A DNA stretch of 64,000 nt from Hydra vulgaris (GCF_038396675.1 NC_088921.1:11531001-11595000), one strand, 5' to 3'; counted from the first letter of the stretch, positions 35,588-48,307 are shown. Numbers and translations are program-made. The notes: generated by a model not told the origin, from the sequence alone.

Positions 35588-35781
35588 CCATGTGGGATTT
35601 ACCATATAAAACCCACATGGGACAAAATAATAATCCCCATATGGGTTACATATTGTAAAAACCCACGCGTATCCCATATGGAATCCATGTGGGATTTACC
35701 ATATGAAACCCACATGGGACAAAATAATAATCCCCACATGGGTTACATATGGAAAAAATCCACGCGTATCCCATGTGCGCT
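35588..35781. repeat. two tandem 97-bp units with cccatgtggg/cccacatggg palindromes
   Basis: Unit 1 begins at 35588 and unit 2 at 35685, about 90% identical. Each contains catgtgggatttaccata, aaacccacatgggacaaaat, tccccAyatgggttacat and a cacgcgtatccc end. Alternating catgtggg and cccacatg make each unit foldable. The shared ggatttacc motif links it to the inverted ends at 35266 and 35577. Confidence 0.85.
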
Positions 35782-35940
35782 TTTTGCACTTGGTATTAGC
35801 CTGTAAAATTCAAACCAATATTCTTTAATTTATTTATTTTTAAGTGAGTTTGTTTTCAAGTTCTGTTACAAGCTTGGATTTACATTAATGGATTACAGAG
35901 AAAAGGCATGTTCTGAAGAAAATTTTCTTTTCTAAAAAAA

Positions 35941-38185
35941 TTAAATTCTCTTGCTGTTGTAGTCGATGACACATTTTAAAAGGTGACTGGCATAATTTGG
36001 GTGCAATGGATCTCTCTTAAATCTCTCCCAGTGAGATTTGAAGTTGAAATGTAGAGCTTCTGTTGCCTGCTAACTAAAGAGGCCGAGTCCAATTTGTTTC
36101 ATCTTGATGAACTGTGGCACGTGGTAAAACATTGCATGCACTTTGGGAGTCACAGAAATAGGAAGGTTGGTATAGCTAAGTTTGAACTGTTCAATCTTGG
36201 ATTCATAGTCAGAGTCCAGGCTTTTTCCAAAGCACGAAGTGACCACTGTCTTGAATAGTGTGAGTGTTTGAATGAAGCCAAGAGCTGGACTGAAACCTTC
36301 TTTTTCTGAAAGCTGTTGAAGCTTATCCAGACCTCTTAGAAGCTTCATGCAACCGTTCCCATTGAAATGCCCCCCATGGTAAGGCTGGATAGGGATATGA
36401 AATGATGGAGGCCATTCCTTGGCCCTTGGCCACAGGTCGCAAAGATATTTAAAGATGTGGTTCACAACTCCAAGTAATAAGTGGAGCTCCATTGGTGGAA
36501 TAGCCTCAAGGACAAACTTATCATCTTGAAATTCAATCAAAGGTACATGAATGACATTTTTGAATTCCTTCGACTTTCTTCTGATCTGACCAAAAGTCCA
36601 AATTTGTCCACAATTTTCAAGACCTGGAGATGCAGCATCACACCAACAACAAGGGTGTTTGCTACTGTGAGACTGAATGCCACAAAGAATGTTGGCCAGC
36701 TTTAGGTCACAAGAGACAACCAAAGAACCTGTTTGGCATTTTTCTTTGACTTGAATGAGGTCGAAAATGGCCTTCACATTCTGGTAACTCTCAGGAGTGT
36801 TTTGTGACAGTGCTATCAGCTTCTGCTTAACACTCGTTTTTTTGGTTGATGCTGGTGCCATCAGCTTGATTGTCTTCTGTACTGAGCTGTGTGGAGGAGT
36901 CTCATCTTCTTCCAACACAATATAAGTGAAGCTCACTTTCAGAAATGATCCACCACCATCAACCCCGAGTTTTAAAATGGAAGATTCTGATAGTTTTCGT
37001 GATGCTCTGAAAACATCACTGAGATTGCTGAGGCTCTGGCAGTGCACAACTTGACAAGTTTGACCATTCTCTGCCAATCTGATGTTGCTGACCATGAACT
37101 GATCATTAAGTTTCTGGCCGGCTAGAGCAAACTTCAAAGGAAAACTTGGCTCCACCAATCTAATTGGGCTGATTTGATTTAGTGCTGAACCTAGTTTTTG
37201 CATGCCATTGTTTGAAAGTCCTGTATTTTGCTGAATTTGAACCATATTTTCTGTTGTGAGTGGTTCTTTGAATAGCTGCTGAGCCGATGACGGACCTTTA
37301 AAAACAATAAAATAACATCCATTAGGAAAAAAAATATTTATTCTTGCAATGAGAATGATTTAAAGTAAAATTAGGTTGATGAAATGAAATTGAAGCAGGG
37401 TAATTAACTAAGAGATGAATTTTCAATAAAAGCAGTTGCAATTCGCATTTTAATTAATATAAAAGCATTCTTGTTTCTTTTTCTCATAATTAATTATTAC
37501 AGGTCATAAATTAAATGTTTGTGAATCAACATTTTGAGTGCCTTTAATTTAGCATAATGATACTATGATAACTAACTAGACAATAGAAGTAATTACCTCT
37601 CCTCAATGGCAAAAGTTTTCTAATAGTGCCATTTGGAGATGCGCTTTTGGATGCTAAGACTGCTGCAGCCACTTACTCTGCACCTACGGGATTATCTGTG
37701 GCCATTCTTCTCAAGGTTTTCATGGCGAGTTCCAATGGTGCAGTTGTGAAGAAGTCCTCGGCCAATAATTGACAAGTACTTTGTGCAGCGCTTTTCAGAA
37801 CTCTGAGAAGTTTGCTTTGGAATTTTTTCCTCGGATTCTTTGACTTTGTCAAACGGATGCTTCTCCTTTCCTTTGATCTTGGCAATTTGGCATAAAAGGA
37901 ATCACAAACTGACGAAACTCTGGTTGTAGGTTTGATAGAAATTGACTTGAAGTCAAAAAGTTTAGGCACATGATTGATTTTTCCAGCACAAAGTTTTCCG
38001 ATTTGAGATCTGCATGAAACACAAGTAGCCAAAGGCACTCTTTCATCACTGATATCTATGTCTGTTTGAATCAGTTGAAGAATTTTCAACTTAAAGTTTT
38101 CAGTCAACACTTGATCACCCTTTTTCATGCATATAACACAAACAGATTTTCTGCAATCTTCATGAGTTTTTGCAAATGTAGGCAT
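35941..38185 (-). pseudogene. two-exon DDE transposase, RAG1-like layout, stop at the catalytic Glu
   Basis: Exon 1 (38185-37597) starts MPTFAKTHEDCRKSVCVICM. It has a Cys4-type zinc motif (CVIC ... CVSCRSQ) and continues in frame past a TAA at 37673-37675 to the donor agag|gtaatt. Exon 2 (37295-35941) follows acceptor tttaaag; the phase-1 junction gives PLRR-G-PSSAQQLF. The core has LGVDGGGSFLKVSF (first Asp), SCDLKLANILCGIQSH (second Asp), PCCWCD, IPPMELHLLLGVVNHIF, YHGGHFNGNG and SVTPKVHAMFYHVPQF. The order acidic-acidic-CxxC-ELH-HxxxxH-SE resembles RAG1/Transib transposases, though I cannot assign a named family. A TAG at 36070-36072 replaces the expected Glu in GLGLFS-stop-QATEALH; the frame then stays open for 42 more residues to TAA 35941-35943. 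In all about 647 codons with two nonsense changes and no indel. Confidence 0.8.
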
Positions 38186-40379
38186 CTTTAAATTTATTTA
38201 AAAAGCGCTCACTGTGTTTACATTTTGCTTTCTTCTTTGAATAATTACTGCCATTTCCCGAAAAAATTATTGGCCGGTAATTTTTTAACCGAGGGGCAAA
38301 GTTCGAACTTGAGAATTTATCTTGATACATCGGAACAGCAATAAGATGCATATTTGGATAAAAGCTTTTAAAATAAAAAAGTTTTGTTTTTATGCATTAC
38401 ATTTTATATTATATATATTGTTTAAACAAAGCATGTCTTGTAGCATTTTAAGCACTTAAATAGATCGCATTATAGTATGCAAAAGCTTATAAACTTTTTG
38501 ACCAAAATTATGCTTTGGATATTAATGAGGGATTTCAAAACCCTTTATTTTGGGCTCCCATAGGCATGCACTATCACCCCTTAAAAGGATTTTCATAGGG
38601 TATTTCATTGATATTAGGACCCCAAATCTACAAACCGTGGCAAACCTATGCTCACTAAATCAAACGAAAATTGACGAATACAATCAACCACCGAGCATAA
38701 CCGCCCACATCTTATATATAACACAATTTTTAAAAAATAAAACTTAAGCTTTTCTTATATAATTTATTATTTTTTATATCTTTAAATCTTTTTATATTTT
38801 TTAAATCTTTTTTCAAGCAAAGTATCAACAGTTGAAACAAATGTGTTAAGTATTTACATTCCGAAAATGTCTCTTTTATTCGAAAATAAAAAGTCTCCTT
38901 GTTTACAGCATTAAAATATTCAATAAATGGCTAAAATCCTCATATTTTATCTCTACGTAAACAGTGAAAATGTTAAAATCAAAGTTTTCACATAAGTTTT
39001 CGCGCATAACAATTTATTTCCATAATCTCTTTATAGTCGTTTGAATAAATTACTAAAAAGAAACGTTTATTTCTTCTTTTTCTTTTTTTTTTTTTTTTAC
39101 TTTTTTCAATTTTTTTCAAATACAAAGTAAAACACTTTTTAAATTTTATAGTTAGAATATTCACGACATATGTAAAGATATTATACACTATAACAAAGTT
39201 AAGGATTTTTGAAAAAGCTAAAAATTCTAAAAACATCAAAACACCGGCAGAAATTTATTGCGTAAATTTGTGTCATGTCCTGCGGATGATCTGAAAAAAA
39301 TTATGATCCAAAAGTTAATAAAGAAAAAATTGTATAATACAGAAAGGTGCTGTGGAGTAGGGTGTGTCCTAATTTTTTTCTAAGTTTTAACAAAAACCCG
39401 GTATAAAGAAAACTGTGCACAACTTATTTAAAACTAAAACCAAAAGATAAAATAAAAATATGTTAAGCGTCCGGGAAGTGTGTTTTAAAATTACATGTTT
39501 ATGGCAAGTTTTTCGTAATTAGCTTTGAACCAAACCACAGATGCTGCTTTGCGTCCACGCATTTTTAAACGCAACACCCATTCATTTTGAATTCTATGTG
39601 TGATATGTGATATCAAAATTATAAAAAGTTTTCAACTTATAAATTGTCAAACTAATAGTTTTTATGTTATTTTTTTATGTCAAAAAAAAAGTTATTGAAA
39701 AAAAACATTTATGCAAAAGTAGGTTTAGTAATCCCATGCTATATTTTTAATCCCGGGATTTCCGCATTACACTAACTTATTCCCGAGATCCTGGGACTTA
39801 TAAATACCTGTTGTGGAAAGATTTTAACATATTATTTAAGTAAAGTTTTAATAAAATTATTAACTCATTCAAAATATGTTAAGGAAAAACTAATTAAATT
39901 ACAAAGAAATTCTTTGGTTTTTTAATACTAAACATACTTAATTATTAAATTATATAGAACTCGTTGTTTTTATAGATATAATATAAATATGTAATTATTT
40001 CTTATTATATTTAAAATAAGTTTTTCATCAAGAATTAGAAAAAAGAGCGGATCAAAGCTTTCTGAGTATATAGATTATGGAACAGATTTTCTTGTATTGG
40101 AGTTACCAACGCTAAAAGATCTTCTTTGATATGGTATAGCAAGAAACCATAAAAACGAATGAGAAAAAACAATAAAAACAATAAAAACAATAAAATTTAT
40201 CTGATAAAATACTTAATGAACGATGTTTACTCAAAGTTGATTGGTAAATGAATCCATGCAATTGCTTTATTTCTATATCCTGTAACACATATCGAACAAC
40301 AGTAATATAAAATTACTGCGAGATTGGTGGATGATTGGAATGCAGCTAACCTAGTTGTTAGGGTAAAAGGAAGCTTCAA
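38186..40379. other. non-coding flank, no gene seen
   Basis: Near 39746-39798 a small palindromic scrap (aatcccgggattt ... cccgagatcctggga) resembles hAT subterminal sequence, but no partner end was found. A homopolymer-rich stretch lies at 39080-39110. Nothing else can be supported. Confidence 0.55.
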
Positions 40380-42210
40380 GGCCAAAGAAATTTAAGACTA
40401 AGCTTGACAAACTGTTTGATATACTAAATGGTAATTGCCAAATTATTACTTGTAAAGAGAATTGCACGTGAAAAAAGAAAAAAGATTCCTAAAAAAGAGT
40501 TTTTAGCTGAAACAGGGAGTACCGGTACACATCAAATCGATTTGGCAGAATTAAAAGAAAACAAAAAGCTACATAAAATTGGAGAAAAAAGATTGAAGTA
40601 AGATTTTTTAAAATAGTTATGCTTTTAATTAATTATTAGTTAACAAATCAAAGTTAATTAAACTCCTTCATAATATTAATTTTAGTTATGTTACAAATAT
40701 CTTCCTGCTTCGACTAACAAAATGTAACTATATTCAAATAAATTTGACATACGACCATTTGTATTTTACCTATGTTAAGACATAACAGATAAAAAATACA
40801 TTATTAAAACTACTTGGACTTTAGGTATTTTACATATTTTAATGAAAGTTCAATTATTTTATCTATAGTTAAAAAAAAGCGTCTAAAGAACAAATAAAAA
40901 GAAGTCAGAAGAAAAGTTTGAATTTGAATTTAGCAAAACATTTATTACGAAAGTACTAAGTAACGAATGTTGCATAACAAACAGCGATACAAAGCTCAAT
41001 CAAATGTGTTGACAAAATGAAGTTCAGGAAAGTTTAAAAGGACAATGGAACTATAAAAGTTTTTTCTAACATAGCTGTCGCAAGAATACGACATGGTACT
41101 GGCTTAAGGGAAACGGCTGTAATTGCAACGGCAGCTTGTATGGATACAGGAATAGTTAAAGAAGACAATACCAAGTTAGTTATTGGTCACGACAAAGTCA
41201 AGCTCAGAAAAGATATGCAGCCTCTTTTCGTAGAGTTTGACACTCAATGCAGGACTAGCATTATTGATCGCATTTTTTTTTGACGGCAGAATTGATAATG
41301 CAAAAGATCATTTAATTCTTGAAAGTTCCACTAAACTATATTCTGCTACAATCAAAAAAGAACATTATACAGTATGTCAAGAGCCAGGTGGTTGGTATCT
41401 TTTCCATTTCACATTTTAAAAAGTTTAAAAATATACAAAACACGCTAAAGTAATTGCTAAGAATATATATGAATTTTTAAAATATAATGGTACCAATAAA
41501 AGCAATAGAAGGGGATTCTACAAGTGTTAACACAGGTTAAGTAAAGGAATGCATTGACTGGAAGTAAAATTAAAAAAAAGCTAAACTGGCTGGTTTGCTC
41601 ACTCCATACAAATGAACTTTGTCTGCGTGATCTGATACCAACTCCTAATGGAGTGACTCTAAGCAGCAACAAATGGAGAGGCAGTATTGGAAAACTATTA
41701 AATGGTTTAAATTAACCCATCCTTTGAAAAAAATGACTTTGGAAATCCTCTTATTAAAGGTTGAGTTAATCAAAAATTTATCCCCCGATCAGTTTAAACT
41801 AGTCTCTGCCACTAGAAGTGGAAACATACCTGCAGACTTGGCTTTACTTGAAATTGGGTTATTCATTTCGGATGGTTGACAACTGCCAACAGAGCATTAG
41901 AGTTTGGGTCTCAAACGATGAGAACTTAAAAAACCTTAAATTAATAATTGAGTTTGTGGTGGGAGAGTACATGCAAAGTTATTTAAATGTTTAAAATTTA
42001 AGTTGCACATAGGTTTACTAAAGAAACGAGGCACATTCTTTACCAGCTTAACCTTTTAAAACATCAATCAAGTGAAGTAGTTGCACTTGTTATGTCAATA
42101 GTTCGACGTTGAGCATGGTACGCTTTCTCTGAGTCCATGCTCTGCTCAGAGAATGTTGAGGAAAGACAGAACGGTATAGAGTTTATTAGCGAAAAACTTG
42201 TCTGATAAAA
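40380..42210 (+). pseudogene. heavily decayed transposase-like gene, unnamed family
   Basis: Runs of protein-like sequence in all three + frames, in an order seen in a transposon-encoded family of cnidarians and insects. They are KLDKLFDILNGNCQIITCKE (about 40398-40457), IRHGTGLRETAVIATAACMD (41092-41151), GHDKVKLRKDMQPLFVEF, FFDGRIDNAKDHLILE, GDSTSVNTG (41513-41539), KLNWLVCSLHTNELCLRDLI (41580-41640), KWRGSIGKLLNGL, LSPDQFKLVSATRSGNIPADL (41786-41848) and GPRHILYQLNLLKHQSS-like sequence near 42030-42080, ending in SESMLCSENVEER near 42140-42165. At least six frame changes or stops are needed to join them. The element type and ends were not determined. Confidence 0.6.
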
Positions 42211-43238
42211 ATGACTTCATAAATAAAACCTGATTCAAAATGTCTACTAATCAGTCAAAGAATGATTTGATCTTCATGACAACAATTAAAAAAATGTGGA
42301 AATTTCGTTTTATTAAAACAATTATATAATAATTATAATAAAATTATAATTAAAAGAGTTCTTTCTTTATTGAATAATAATAATAACTAAATAATGGATA
42401 AATGAATTTAGAAACTTTTATAAAAGTTTTAATAATAATAGATAAAAAAAAATAATTAAATAAAAAAGTTTAAGCCTTTAAAAATATGCAGCCACAAGCA
42501 AAAATTTATCATGAAAAAAAAATTTTTTTGAAAAATATTTACGATTTATTTCTGCCTGAAATAAATCCTAAATCTTATGTTAGGTTTTAGGATTCTCGCG
42601 GAAAAAGCTACTGGGATATACGATCATCATAATTTCCGGTAGCTTAAGCGGCTGATTGTAAAGTGCAAATAATGAACTAATTGCAACTTCGCATATTAAA
42701 ACTTTTTTTTAATAAAAAAATATTGGTACTATTATTTTGTGTTATAAGTTAATAAAAAACAAACAATATTAATGTTTTTTTTTAAGCTTAAAAAGTGGAA
42801 TCTTAGATGTAACTTAATGTTAAAAAAATCCATATTTTAAATAGAGTAACAATTACGTTTTGCTTGGTTATACTTCATAAATTTAAAAGCTTAAAAAAAA
42901 AAAATCTTTTTCAAATAAAACTCAAAACCAATTTAATTATAATAAAGCTATTAAATTTATCAAATCTTTATCAAATTAATTAAAGAGCTTAGTCTCTATT
43001 TGTAGCCCATTTAAGGGATTATTAAAGCTGCTTTACCGAAACTAGATAGCGCATACTAAAAAATTGATTTTTTGTTATACTTTTCAATATAATCTTTTAT
43101 TTTGTTTTCGTAAAATATTTTTTATTTGTTTTTTTTTTTTTGTTTTTTTTTTTAGTGGTTTTAAAATTTTATTGTTTATGTAACTTTTTAATTGGTCCTT
43201 TTAATTTTTAATAAAAATAAATAAAAAAAACATAAAAA
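42211..43238. other. AT-rich, no gene seen
   Basis: Long A and T runs and no convincing frame. The left terminus of the mariner relic at 43239 should be here but was not recognised. Confidence 0.55.
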
Positions 43239-44155
43239 ATGTTAAACGGCAAAGAAAGAGCAGTTCTTCAATATAATGTCAAAAATTATTTTGTAAAAAA
43301 TCCAAAAGCTAACCATTATATTAAAGAAGGAACCTGTCGCAAAACAGCATATAATTATATCAATCGACACCTTACAGGAAAGTGTTTATAAAAAATTATG
43401 GACGCCCATCATCATGGACTCGAGAAAAAAATCAAAACTTCGCAGGTTGACCAACAATCGAAAAGGTGTAAGTCAAAGAAAACTCGCACATAAATTCAAC
43501 GTCGATCAAAAGACAACTTATACACAATTCGCGAAAATAAACATTAAGTACCATAAACGTGAAGAAACACCCAAATACAATGATGGACTAAGGGCACAAA
43601 AAAGAAGCCGAAAACTCGTAAATCACCTCTATAAAAAACAGAGTGTTTTAATTTTAGACGACAAAGAATACTTTTGTTTCGGCCGCGATGAAATGCCTGG
43701 AAACGCCGGATATTACACGGACGATAAAGACAAATGTCCAGATAATGTTCGTTTTGCGGAAAAGAAAAATTTCCAAAAAAAAATTCTTGTTTGGATTGCA
43801 CTACCTGAGCGCGAAATGTCGAAACCACTCATTCGGTTGCAATATAATCAAGCATTTATATCAAAAGAATCAAGCATTAATATCAAAGATGGATGAAAAT
43901 ATCAATTTTGTGCCAGTCAATATGAACCCTCCTAATATATCTTCAGCCCGGCCAATCGAAGACTTTTTTGGGAATATTGGCTCAGAATGTGTATGAGGGT
44001 GGATGGGAGGCCAAAAGTTTACAATAATTGATTGGGCGTATCAATGCGTGTTTGAGAAAAATTGAGGCAACATTTCAGAATCACTTATAAAGGGTATCAA
44101 AAAAAAATTAAGATTAATAGCCCACAAGGAAGTGCTATCGGTTTATAAAAAATAA
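43239..44155 (+). pseudogene. Tc1/mariner-superfamily transposase relic with internal deletion
   Basis: Begins MLNGKERAVLQYNVKNYF (ATG 43239). Frame changes then lead to RLTNNRKGVSQRKLAHKF (helix-turn-helix) and YHKREETPKYNDG, LLYKKQSVLILDDKEYFCF (first Asp), DEMPGNAGYYTDDKDKCPDN and ILVWIALPEREMSKP. The segment with the second catalytic Asp (FWPDLA in the copy at 14.7 kb) is missing. After the deletion, in another frame, come NFVPVNMNPPNIS and ARPIEDFFGNIG (third acidic region), then a stop-ridden C-terminus. It is homologous to but clearly diverged from the 14703-15749 copy. Confidence 0.8.
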
Positions 44156-44932
44156 TTTTGATAAAATAAATATTGTATTAACTTAAGAAATAATATTTAA
44201 AAAAATTTTCCCTTTATTTCATAAAAATTTATAAGGCTTTGATTTTTGTGTAACTAATTTCTCCTCACTCGTTACCATAGTTACCATAATATACCATATA
44301 ATATACTATAACACGATGAAGAGATATTATTACCAATCGATGCGATGTTTTTTTTTGCTTTTTTAAGATGATCATCTTTTCTTTTTTTTTTCTTTTTTTT
44401 TTCTTTTTATAACTGTCCATTCACTTGGACTATTACTTTCCTTTTCATGTTTTTATATGCTAAACGCTTCTCGAGTTTTAGTTTTTTATATTCAGCTTTT
44501 TTTTATTTATCAACTCCATTTTTTTTCATCTAATTTACACTCGTTTAAGTGGTTATTGTTGCATATGATTATCTCATCGCTATTTATAGTTTTGAATTCG
44601 ATTCAAATTCACCAATGACGTAAATAAATAACTAGATGTCTAACTTCGGGATTTTTATAAAATAAAAGTGAATTATTCGCTGAGATTGAAATCAGATGAT
44701 AAAATTTTCAGGATGTTCATAATTTACTAAAATCTTTAAGTGGTTTAAAAATCAGCAAAATGTGAGACTTAGAGTTGCATTTTCAAAAAAAATTAGATGT
44801 TTTCACCTGGAATCACCCATTTGTATGGCATTTAATAGTACACTTTCAGAAGTCAGCTAAAAGTAAGGTTAAATATAGCTAAAGTAGAATTTGGCTGCCA
44901 AGAATTTCATTATGAATATTCATTATTTCATA

Positions 44933-45092
<160 letters not shown>

Positions 45093-45396
45093 TATATACA
45101 GTACTGGATTAATCATTAAGCATACTAAGCACGTGCTTAGGGCACCGCATGGAAAGGGGCACTAAGGGCTACTGCAATTTTGTTGCAATTACTGAATTCC
45201 TGCAACTGCATGAACGGCCTTAGCAACGGGTTGTTTATGAAATTTATTTTGCGATTTATTTGTTTACTATTTTAATCAGCCATTATTATATCGGGCAGAA
45301 AACAGTAAATATCATATAATGTAGAGAGTAATTCCGTGACATTATTTCTTTTGCCTTGCTAAAGTATTTATTTAATTTAATTATTTTCATCACAAA

Positions 45397-48136
45397 ATGG
45401 TAAATTCTTGTGTTGCATATGGATGTTCTTATGGATATATAAAAGGCGGCACGAAATCCTTTCATAAATTTCCTCTTCAATATTCTGAATTATGTAAAAG
45501 ATGGATTGTTGCTTTGAAACGTGAAAATTTTCTTCCATCCAAACACACCTGTATCTGCAACGACCATTTTTTAGAATCAGACTAAAATTATTGTATTCCA
45601 GACAAAAAAAATCCAAGTCTTGATCATCATCAAAAGCCTATTTTAAAATGTAATGCTGTGCCATCAGTTTTTATATTTTCTACAAATATTTAAAAGACAA
45701 AAAGGAAACTCCCATCAATACGAACATCAGTAAATTCATTATCTAAATTTGAAAAAAACAAAGTTTGATGTTTACCCTGCTATAGACAAACCCAGTAAAG
45801 AAATTAATTTAACACATAATGATCAGCCAGAAAGCACTAATAAAAAAAATGACCACACCAGTCAATCTCCAACACAATCTATAAGATCTTTATCACCAGC
45901 AAAAGAAAAATAAAAAAAAAAAGTGAAGGCTTTACAACAAAAATTAAGAAGAAAAGAAAAGAAAATCTGTTCTTTACAAGACATGGTTTCCCTTTTAAAA
46001 TCTAAAAATTATTTGACTACTGATGCTGTTTTAAGCGAAAATTTTTCTGGACTCTCATATGAAATCATTAAGAACCAATTATCCAATCAAAATGTTAAAC
46101 CAAAAGGTCACAGATACAACGATGAATTGAAAAAAATCGCTTTAACTCTTCATTTTTATTCTCCACGTTCGTATAACTTTCTTCGGCCAATGTTATGTCT
46201 TCCTGCTGCCAGTTCAATATCACATTGGACATCATCTGTAAATTGTGATCCTGGTTTATTCCTTGATGTTTTTTCATATCTTGGTCATAAACAGAAAACA
46301 GATATAATAATTTTAAGCATTGTGCTCTTATTATTGATGCTATGGCAATCAAAAATAGTATAACTTATGACAAAAGTTCAGGTCATTATATTGGTTTTTG
46401 TGATTTTGGTAAAGATATTTCTGTATGTAAACCTGATACTCCAGCTACAGAGGCATTAATTTTCATGTTGGTTTGCGAGGACATTGGAAAACACCCATTG
46501 GTTATGTTTTATCAAATAAAGTTAAAGCAAGTGATTTAACATGTTTTATTAAAAATATTTTAGATGTGGCTTTGACATATGAACTTTGTATCAAAAGTAT
46601 TACATTTGATGGTACTAGTACAAATTTAAATTCCGTTGTCCCATTTGCATGTAAGTTTGTCAAAGTCATAGACGATATAGTTAGTACTTTTTCATATAAC
46701 AACCAACTGCTCCACATTTTCTTAGACCCATGCCATATGCTTAAATTAGCTAGAAATTCTCTAAATGATTTGGGTGTTTTTATTGATGATGAGGGCCACT
46801 ATATTAAATCGAGTTATATAAAAGCTTTGTTTGAGTTACAAGAGCTTGAAGATTTGAAATTTGCAAGCAAACTTTCAAGAAAACATATTGAATTTCATCG
46901 CCACAAAATGAATGTCAAAATAGCTGGCCAAACCCTTCGCAGCTCTGTTGCTGATGCAATTGAATTTTTAATGGTATCACAGCATCCATCTTTCTTAGGA
47001 GCAAATAGTACAATCCGTTTTATAAGAGTTATTGATAAATTATTTGACATGCTCAATTCCAGAAATCCAAATGGTAAACACTTTAAGAAACCTCTATATC
47101 TTAATAATCAGCTTTATTGGAAAGATTTTTTAAACAATACGATTACTTATCTGAGCAAGTTGACTGATATTAATAGCATTCCATTGCTTTTACATCGAAG
47201 AAAGACATTTGTTTTAGGTTTAATTGTAGATGCTAAAAGCACTCTAAAATTATCCACCGATCTGTTAACGTTTCATGAGAACTATTTAAGTATGTTCTAA
47301 CTTACAAATATTCCTAAGATCATCTTGAACTACTATTTGCTTGCATTCGTAGAAAAAATGGTTACAACAACAATCCTGACGTAGTGCAGTTAAAGTCATT
47401 GTTAAAACGGATTCTTCTGCAAAACTCTATAGTTGGATCGAGTCATGCTAACTGCCTGATATTTGAGCGATATTCTAATGGCTCTATTTTTTCTCTTAGT
47501 TGGAAAAAAAGGTTGTGTTCTGTTAATAATTTTGACCAAGAGGATATTGACTTTGAAGAAGTTTTTTTGTACTGCGATGAACTTCAAATGTCTAGCTACA
47601 AAGAAGCAATATTGGGATATATCTCTGGTTTCTTAGTCAGAAAGTTAATAAATACTATTTCATGTAATGTTTGTGCTCAATCATTAACTGATATTTTATC
47701 ATACGAACATTCCTATGCGAAATCTCATTCTTCATTAAATAATGTGAAAGATCGTGGTGGTTTGTTTTTGCCATCAAGGGATATTGTTTCTGTTGTCGAG
47801 TCGTGTGAGAAAGCATTTAACTTCTTTATTAGTGGTAAAGATTTTAAAAATCCAAATATAACCTCAGATAAAAATATAAAGCATAAGATGATCCATTGTG
47901 TTAACAAATTAATTATTAAAAAAAAAGTCGTTAAAGTATTTGATAGTCACGACTTAGAATTGTGGAATGAAAATGATGATTTGCATTCCAGCCAGCTTGT
48001 TAGAAAGATATGTGAATATTACTTTAGAATTCGAATGTTCAGACATGCCCAGGATTATACCACTAAAGTTCTAAGAAAGTCATCTATTGGTTTAAGACAA
48101 CAAACTAACAAATTAATATTGTTCAAGGGTTTATGA
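45397..48136 (+). pseudogene. THAP/P-element-type transposase (copy P2)
   Basis: The N-terminal THAP zinc domain (45397-45585) is nearly intact. It has VNSCVAYGCSYGY (CxxxxC), FHKFP, CKRWIVALKRENF, HTCICNDHFLESD (CxxHF) and then, after a stop, the AVPSVFIF motif that closes THAP domains. A Lys/Gln-rich coiled-coil-like stretch follows (LQQKLRRKEKKICSLQDMV), then FSGLSYEIIKNQLSNQ and RPMLCLPAASSISHW. Next, in shifted frames, come LIIDAMAIKNSITYD (catalytic-type Asp) and GFCDFGKD. The GTP-binding/insertion-like block (46473-47300) has SITFDGTSTNLNSV and FLDPCHMLKLARN. The C-terminus (47384-48136) has YKEAILGYISGFLVRKL and CNVCAQSL, then a helical tail to TAA at 48134-48136. At least four frame breaks. 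It is the best-preserved P-like gene here in domain content. Confidence 0.87.
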
Positions 48137-48267
48137 ATATTTCATTTTATTGTATAAAACTTTTATTAAAATAATAAAATATATTTTACGATGTTTTAGT
48201 TTGATGTTCTAAATGCAAATATGTTTTTAAATATATATTTTTGTGGCTATAAAAATAACAGTTTATT

Positions 48268-48307
48268 TTAGCATGTTTAGTTTGTTATAACAAACTAAAC
48301 ATGCTAA
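48268..48307. repeat. 40-bp perfect palindrome
   Basis: ttagcatgtttagtttgtta and its exact complement are joined without a spacer (centre between 48287 and 48288). It lies 130 bp after the P2 stop codon and 260 bp before the right terminus, so it could be an internal inverted repeat of that transposon or a transcript terminator-like structure. Confidence 0.92.

Noticed and set aside
37676..37677. Splice donor gtaagt within gagtaagt as the real exon 1 end of the DDE transposase
   Set aside because: It would put exon 2 out of frame. The donor at 37596 gives the right phase, and the sequence between the two still reads as coding.
38201..38225. CACTGTG near 38209 as a Transib-type terminal heptamer
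   Set aside because: It is in the wrong orientation for a right end and no partner was found; a 7-mer is expected by chance.
39746..39798. hAT subterminal palindrome (aatcccgggattt)
   Set aside because: Only a short scrap with no inverted partner, TSD or transposase beside it.
45098..45180. A second hAT element beginning cagtactggattaatcat
   Set aside because: It resembles a hAT left end and contains a 16-bp palindrome, but no right end or TSD was found. Kept only as a remark in the P2 element.
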